Below are positions 59,237-64,000 of a stretch of DNA of 64,000 nt, piece after piece. Under the pieces are notes generated by a model. The model did no database searches. It saw only the letters and a program-made list of their open reading frames with translations, and was not told the origin of the DNA. This DNA comes from Amycolatopsis mediterranei (GTDB taxonomy: Bacteria > Actinomycetota > Actinomycetes > Mycobacteriales > Pseudonocardiaceae), in the NCBI RefSeq assembly GCF_026017845.1, contig NZ_CP100416.1, positions 92,722 to 156,721 of the forward strand, in the 5' to 3' direction. The position numbers and the translations under genes are program-made. Each line of letters begins with the position of its first letter. Within the stretch, counting starts at the first letter, position 1.

Positions 59237-59280
59237 TTACCCACAGTTCGTCTGTGGACAACTCGACTCCTTGTGGATAA
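59237..59280. promoter_or_regulatory. Three DnaA boxes between cydA and cydB
   Basis: TTACCCACA (59237-59245, one mismatch to TTATCCACA), TGTGGACAA (59253-59261, complement of TTGTCCACA) and TGTGGATAA (59272-59280, complement of the perfect TTATCCACA) fall within 44 bp. The gap is unusually long for genes of one complex. Confidence 0.65.
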
Positions 59281-59311
59281 CTCACAGCCACCGGCTGACC
59301 GGAGGAACGCG

Positions 59312-60319
59312 ATGAGCCTCGAAATCGCCTGGTTCGTCGTCATCGCCTTCTTCTGGCTCGGCTACCTCTTCCTCGAAGGCTTCGACTTCGGCGTCGGCAT
59401 GCTGCTGCCGGTGCTCGGGCGCGACAACACCGAGCGCCGCGTCATGGTCAACACCATCGGGCCCGTCTGGGACGGCAACGAGGTCTGGCTCATCGTCGCC
59501 GGCGGGGCGATGTTCGCCGCCTTCCCCGCCTGGTACGCGGGCCTGTTCTCGGCCGCCTACCTGCCGCTCCTGCTGGTGCTGCTAGCCCTGATCGGCCGCG
59601 GCGTCGCCTTCGAGTACCGCGGGAAGGTCGACTCCGACCGCTGGCGGCGCACCTGGGACCGCGTCATCATGATCGGCTCGTGGATCCCGCCGCTGGGCGT
59701 CGGCCTCATCCTCGCCACCACCGTCCTCGGCCTGCCGCTGGACGCCGAGGGCAACCGCGTCGGCTCCGCGTTCGCCGCCATCCGCTGGGACACCCTGCTC
59801 GGCGCGGTCGCGATCGCCGCCTTCTCGATCACCCACGGCGCCGCGTTCCTCGCCCTCAAGACCAGCGGTGACCTGCGGGAACGTGCCCGCACACTGGCGC
59901 TGAGGCTGCTGCCGATTGCCATGGTGCCGGTGGTCGCCTTCCTCTCGGTCGTCCAATGGCGCGCGGGCACGTTGTGGACGCTCCTCGCGTTCGGGATCAG
60001 CGCGGTCGCCGCGGTGGTCGCCTGGCTGCGGCTGCGCGCCGACCGCGACGGTCAGGCCTTCGCCGCGCTTGGCGTCGTCATCGCCGGGGCCGCGGTGGTC
60101 ATGTTCGGCTCGCTCTTCCCGAACGTCCTGCCCTCGACCCTCGACACCGCCAACACGCTCACCATCGAGGGTGCCGCCTCGAGCCCGTACACGCTGACCG
60201 TGATGACGTGGGTCGCCGTCTTCGGCGCCCCGGCCGTGCTGATCTACCAGGGCTGGACGTACTGGGTGTTCCGCAAGCGTATCGGCACCCAGCACATCCC
60301 GGCGGTCCACGCGCCATGA
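59312..60319 (+). CDS. cydB: Cytochrome bd oxidase subunit II
   Basis: The 335-residue subunit starts at ATG 59312 after GGAGGAAC. It has the conserved first helix and loop VVIAFFWLGYLFLEGFDFGVGMLLPVLGRDNTERRVMVNTIGPVWDGNEVWLIVAGGAMFAAFPAWYA, and the typical final helices SSPYTLTVMTWVAVFGAPAVLIYQGWTYWVFRKRI. It forms the oxidase with CydA. Confidence 0.96.
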   Translation: MSLEIAWFVVIAFFWLGYLFLEGFDFGVGMLLPVLGRDNTERRVMVNTIGPVWDGNEVWLIVAGGAMFAAFPAWYAGLFSAAYLPLLLVLLALIGRGVAFEYRGKVDSDRWRRTWDRVIMIGSWIPPLGVGLILATTVLGLPLDAEGNRVGSAFAAIRWDTLLGAVAIAAFSITHGAAFLALKTSGDLRERARTLALRLLPIAMVPVVAFLSVVQWRAGTLWTLLAFGISAVAAVVAWLRLRADRDGQAFAALGVVIAGAAVVMFGSLFPNVLPSTLDTANTLTIEGAASSPYTLTVMTWVAVFGAPAVLIYQGWTYWVFRKRIGTQHIPAVHAP

Positions 60320-60405
60320 CAAAACATTTCGGGGGCTCCCGGTGGCGGAGTCCCCGGTTGTCACAGCTTCCTGGCCGCGCTCCTCTTCCCGCCTCGGAGT
60401 CCACA

Positions 60406-63400
60406 ATGGACTCGGCGCGGCCGGGAAAGGGCCCGCTCGGCGCATTGCCGGCCCTCGTGCCGGCCGTGCGCCGAGCGCTGGCCCTGGTGGGCTTCCTGTC
60501 GTTCGTCAACGCCGCCGCCCTGGTGGCACAGGCATTCCTGCTCGCCGGCGTCCTCGCGACGATCGTCGGAGCAGGTTCCGGGGGGCGCACCGCCCAGCTG
60601 GCCGCGCTGCTCGCGCTCGTCGCGACGCGCGCGCTGACCGGCTGGGCGGTGCGCACGGTCTCCGCCCGCGCCGCCGCGACCGCGCAACGCGAGCTTCGCG
60701 CCAAGGCCGTTGACCACGCGCTGCGCCTGGGTCCCGAGTGGATCGCCCAGCGTGGCCACGGTGAGCTGACCGCGCTCACCACCCGCGGCCTCGACGCGCT
60801 CGACGCCTACTTCCGCGAATACCTCCCCGCCCTGGTGACGGCGGCCGTCGTGCCCCTCGGCGCCGGCGCGGCGATCCTGTTCGCCGATTGGCCGTCCGGC
60901 GTGATCGTCGCGCTGACCGTGCCGCTGCTGCCGGTGTTCGCCATCCTCGTCGGCAAGTACACCGCCGACCGGGTCGCCGGCGCGACCGACGCGACGCACC
61001 GGATGTCCGGCCGGCTGCTGGAACTCGTGCGCGTGCTGCCGGTGCTGACCGCGTTCCGCCGGGCCGCGGCGCAGGCCGAGACCGTCCGGCGGCTGTCCGA
61101 GCGCCACCGCCGCGCGACGCTCAAGACGTTGAAAGTCGCCTTTTCCTCGGCGTTCGTGCTCGAACTGCTCGCGACGCTGTCGGTGGCGCTCGTCGCGGTC
61201 GTGATCGGCGTCCGGCTCGCCGGCGGTCACCTGCCGCTGGCCATCGGGCTCGGCGTGCTGATCCTCGCGCCGGAGTGCTACCAGCCGCTGCGCGCGGTCG
61301 GCGCCGCGTTCCACGCCAGCGAGGACGGCGTCGAAGCGGTCCGGCGGGTCGCCGACCTGCTGGCTCTGCCGGTGCCCTCGGCGGGGACCGCGATCCCGGC
61401 TCGCGGCGAGCTGCGCGTGTCGTCCCTGCGCGTCGCGCGTCGCGGCGGCTTCGCTCCGGACGGCGAGTCATTCGTGGTCCGGCCCGGCGAGACGGTCTGG
61501 CTCCGCGCCCCGAGCGGCGGCGGCAAGTCGACGACGCTCTCGGCCCTGCTCGGCTTCGTCCCGGCGCACGACGGCGCCATCACGGTCGGCTCGACGGACC
61601 TCGCCGACGCCGACCTCGCGCGCTGGCGCGAACAGGTCGCGTGGGTGCCGCAGTCGCCGGTGTTCACCGGCGGCACGGTCCGCGAGGAGGTGGGGTCCGC
61701 CGGTGCGGTGCTCGCCGATCTCGGGCTGGCCGGGCTGGCCGACCGGCCGGTTTCCCAGCTGTCACTGGGCCAGCGTCAGCGGGTCGCCGTCGCCCGGGCG
61801 TTGCACCGGGTGCAGGGCGGTGCCTGGTTGCTGCTGCTCGACGAGCCGACGGCCCACCTCGACGAAGCGAGCGCACGCCTGGTGCTCGACGCGGTCGAGC
61901 GGGCTGTCGACCACGGCGCGGCGGCCGTCATCGCGGCCCACGAGCGCACCCCGGCGGTCGACCTGCCGTCCTCGCCCGCGGCCCCTGCCGAGACGTCCAC
62001 AGTGGACTCTTCGGCTGCGCCGCTCAGGTGGCGCGCGCTCCTCGACGGCCGGCTCTTCGGCGGGGCCGCGCTGGGCGCGCTCGCACTGCTCGCCGGGGTC
62101 GCGCTGACGGCGACGTCGGGCTGGCTCATCGCCAAGGCGTCCCAGCAGCCGCCGATCCTGACCTTGACGGTGGCGGTCGTCGGCGTCCGCGCGTTCGGGC
62201 TCGGCCGCGCGGGGCTCCGGTACGTCGAACGGCTGGTCACGCACGACGCCGCGTTCCGCATCGCCGGCCGCGTCCGGGTGCGGCTGTGGAACTCCCTGGT
62301 CCGGCTCGGGCCGGCGCGCAGCCTGCGCGCGGGCGAGGGGCAGCGCCGGCTGGTCGGCGACGTCGACACCGTGCGCGACCTCCTGCCGCGCGTGGTGTCG
62401 CCGCCGCTGGTGGTCGCGCTGGTCGCGGCCGGGGCGATCGCCGTCCAGACGTGGGTGCTGCCGGCCGCGGGGGTGACGCTGGCGGCGGCCGTGGCACTCG
62501 GGCTGTGCGCGCCGTGGGTCGCCCTGCGCGCCGAGCGCCGGGCGACGTCCGCGCTGGCGGCGGGCCGACGCGAGGTGGCGGCGCGAGTCTTGGTGACGTT
62601 CGAAGCGGCGGCCGAGCTGCTCGCGTTCGGCGCCGAGGGGAACCATCGCCGCGCGCTCGCGGCCGCCGACACGCGGCTGGTCACGCAAGCGCGTCGGCAG
62701 GCCTTCGGCGTAGGCGCGGCGGAAGCGCTGGTCACGCTGGTGTGCGGAGCGGCGGCGGTCGTCAGCACGGCGCTCGCCGCGGCTGCGGTCGCGGGCGGAC
62801 GGCTCGACCCCGTCCTGGCGCCACTGCTGGCCCTGGTGCCGCTCGCGCTGGCGGAGGTCCTGGCGCTCCTGCCGCCGGTGGCGCAGCACTGGGACACGTT
62901 GCAACGCGCGCGTCGCCGTCTCGCCGACGTGCCGGAAGCGCCTGTGCTCACTTCGCGCGGGGACCGCGTCGAGCTGCGGGGAGCGGACCTCGGCTGGCCG
63001 GGCGGACCGGTGGTGCTGCACGACGTCGACGTCGATCTCGCACCGGGCACGTACACGGCGGTGGTCGGCCCGAGCGGAGCGGGCAAGTCGACGCTCGTCG
63101 CCGCGTTGCTGGGGTTCCTCCCGCCGCGGCGTGGGGTGGTCGCCGTCCCGGAGGGGGTGGCGTGGGCCCCGCAGGAGCCGATGCTCGCGGCGACGACGAT
63201 CGCCGAGAACCTCCGGCTGGCCCGCCCGACGGCGACGGAGGAGGAGCTGCGGTCGGCGTTGCACGGCGCGGCGCTGACTGATGTTTCACCGGAGACGGTG
63301 CTCGCCAGCGGCGGCACCGGACTGTCCGGCGGCCAGGCGCAGCGGGTGGCGCTGGCGCGGGCGCTGCTCGGGGCGCCGTCGGCGGGGCTCGTGCTGCTGG

Positions 63401-63579
63401 ACGAGCCCACCGCGCACCTGGACGAGGCGACGGCTCAGGCGGTACGGGCGCACTTGCGGGAGGCACTGGCGGGTCGCACGGTGGTGCACGTGACGCACCG
63501 GGCGGACGAAGCGGACGGAGCGGACGTGGTCCTCGAGATCCGCGACGGCCGGGTCGTCACCCGGGTGCCGGTGTCGTGA
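60406..63579 (+). CDS. cydDC: CydD-CydC fusion ABC transporter
   Basis: The 1057-residue protein joins both halves of the heterodimeric CydDC exporter, needed to assemble cytochrome bd by moving thiols (glutathione/cysteine in E. coli) across the membrane. The order is membrane domain 1 (~10-320), ATPase 1 (~340-525: Walker A APSGGGKST, signature LSLGQRQRV, Walker B LLLLDEPTAHLDE), membrane domain 2 (~550-830) and ATPase 2 (~850-1055: GPSGAGKST, LSGGQAQRV, VLLDEPTAHLDE). The first signature has Leu for Gly (LSLGQ), hinting at one weaker ATP site. Start ATG 60406, 86 bp after cydB. Confidence 0.93.
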   Translation: MDSARPGKGPLGALPALVPAVRRALALVGFLSFVNAAALVAQAFLLAGVLATIVGAGSGGRTAQLAALLALVATRALTGWAVRTVSARAAATAQRELRAKAVDHALRLGPEWIAQRGHGELTALTTRGLDALDAYFREYLPALVTAAVVPLGAGAAILFADWPSGVIVALTVPLLPVFAILVGKYTADRVAGATDATHRMSGRLLELVRVLPVLTAFRRAAAQAETVRRLSERHRRATLKTLKVAFSSAFVLELLATLSVALVAVVIGVRLAGGHLPLAIGLGVLILAPECYQPLRAVGAAFHASEDGVEAVRRVADLLALPVPSAGTAIPARGELRVSSLRVARRGGFAPDGESFVVRPGETVWLRAPSGGGKSTTLSALLGFVPAHDGAITVGSTDLADADLARWREQVAWVPQSPVFTGGTVREEVGSAGAVLADLGLAGLADRPVSQLSLGQRQRVAVARALHRVQGGAWLLLLDEPTAHLDEASARLVLDAVERAVDHGAAAVIAAHERTPAVDLPSSPAAPAETSTVDSSAAPLRWRALLDGRLFGGAALGALALLAGVALTATSGWLIAKASQQPPILTLTVAVVGVRAFGLGRAGLRYVERLVTHDAAFRIAGRVRVRLWNSLVRLGPARSLRAGEGQRRLVGDVDTVRDLLPRVVSPPLVVALVAAGAIAVQTWVLPAAGVTLAAAVALGLCAPWVALRAERRATSALAAGRREVAARVLVTFEAAAELLAFGAEGNHRRALAAADTRLVTQARRQAFGVGAAEALVTLVCGAAAVVSTALAAAAVAGGRLDPVLAPLLALVPLALAEVLALLPPVAQHWDTLQRARRRLADVPEAPVLTSRGDRVELRGADLGWPGGPVVLHDVDVDLAPGTYTAVVGPSGAGKSTLVAALLGFLPPRRGVVAVPEGVAWAPQEPMLAATTIAENLRLARPTATEEELRSALHGAALTDVSPETVLASGGTGLSGGQAQRVALARALLGAPSAGLVLLDEPTAHLDEATAQAVRAHLREALAGRTVVHVTHRADEADGADVVLEIRDGRVVTRVPVS

Positions 63580-63626
63580 TCGATTCCCGCTGTGTCCTTG
63601 CCGCGCCGCCCCCGCACCGCGCGATA

Positions 63627-64000
63627 ATGACGGAACTCATGGATCCGACGCTTGCCGCGCGCGCACTGTCCGCAGCCACCGAGATAACGAGCACCGCCCT
63701 GTCCGGCGACGACCCGGGAGCGGTGCTGGACACGGTCGTGGCAAGAGCGGCGGAGCTGGCCGACGCCGACCTGGGCCTGGCCATGGTCAGTACCGAGGAC
63801 GGCCGAGTGGTGGTCGAGGCCGCCCACTACGCTACAGCCCACCCGGCAAGTGAGGGCATAGCCCACCCGCTCGCCCCCGCCCGACAGGCGGGCGATGGTC
63901 CGGTTAGTGGCCCGGCGTTGGATACCGACCGCGGCGGCAAGCTGGCCGACGGCGCGAGTGGCACCGGAGCAGTTCCGACGACCGGCGGCCGGCGTGACAC
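63627..64000 (+). CDS. Start of a GAF-type sensor protein (cut by window edge)
   Basis: The frame is open from ATG 63627 (MTELMDPTLAARALSAATEITSTALSGDD); ATG 63639 is in frame. About 124 residues are visible. DPGAVLDTVVARAAELADADLGLAMVSTEDGRVVVEA reads like the first helix and strands of a GAF domain, as in DevS/DosT-like and other cytosolic sensor kinases that follow cyd operons in actinomycetes. The rest is beyond the window, so kinase identity is an inference. Confidence 0.6.
   Translation, partial: MTELMDPTLAARALSAATEITSTALSGDDPGAVLDTVVARAAELADADLGLAMVSTEDGRVVVEAAHYATAHPASEGIAHPLAPARQAGDGPVSGPALDTDRGGKLADGASGTGAVPTTGGRRD

Noticed and set aside
59237..59280. Chromosomal origin of replication
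   Set aside because: Only three DnaA boxes and no dnaA, dnaN or AT-rich unwinding region occur here; a titration or regulatory site is more likely.

Overview
The window is about 70% G+C actinobacterial chromosome, most likely from the Pseudonocardiaceae and most like Amycolatopsis (an inference from gene content and style, since no search was possible). Supporting signs are many GTG/TTG starts, start-stop overlaps, a mycothiol S-conjugate amidase, an F420-type PPOX oxidoreductase, DUF5926, several ECF sigma factors, and IdeR/DtxR-type and actinobacterial-type DnaA boxes. Almost the whole window is coding. It holds about 60 intact genes, one tRNA-Gly, one clear pseudogene and a truncated ISAs1 transposase at the left edge.

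Layout. 1-6.5 kb: transposase tail; ECF sigma factor with a double-VOC protein; a drug-exporter MFS gene divergent from an HTH regulator with twin palindromic operators; a NarL-type two-component pair; a 31-residue membrane microprotein. 6.6-20.2 kb: a surface-polysaccharide locus with a GDP-mannose dehydratase, an FkbM methyltransferase, two long two-domain glycosyltransferases, a coiled-coil methyltransferase-like protein, an AlgX-like SGNH acetyltransferase, two paralogous one-TM proteins and a polytopic membrane protein. 20.2-26.2 kb: a small gene behind a LexA-like box, a hydrolase, a DUF2716/Imm7 immunity-like pair, tRNA-Gly(GCC), an ECF sigma factor with a fused zinc finger and long tail, and an Fpg/Nei glycosylase. 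26.4-33.4 kb: LytS-type kinase, S49 peptidase, secreted GH16 glucanase, LytTR regulator, a small membrane partner and a sodium/solute symporter. 33.5-42.4 kb: rhodanese, DUF4328, a TetR-MFS-Mca detoxification set, P450, DUF5926, DUF952 and an ECF sigma factor with its membrane partner. 42.4-46.5 kb: ferritin and a DUF2470/HugZ-like gene, both behind iron boxes, on either side of arginine deiminase, a CPBP protease and a PPOX protein. 46.6-57.6 kb: membrane proteins, a decayed LysR gene, EntS-like MFS, an SBP-vWA protein, homogentisate dioxygenase with an IclR regulator, a GDT1-type transporter and an S41 peptidase. 57.7-64 kb: cydA, cydB, a fused cydDC and the start of a GAF-type gene.

The strongest unexplained signals are non-coding. 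Two intergenic arrays share an exact 21-nt period and a core related to ATCACGCGTGAT (33441-33498 and 37841-37982). A separate 32-nt tandem repeat begins inside the 3' end of the DUF5926 gene. There are two DnaA-box clusters far from any visible origin. A nested hairpin covers the ribosome binding site of the GH16 gene. No CRISPR array, phage, integrase or obvious new defence system was found.
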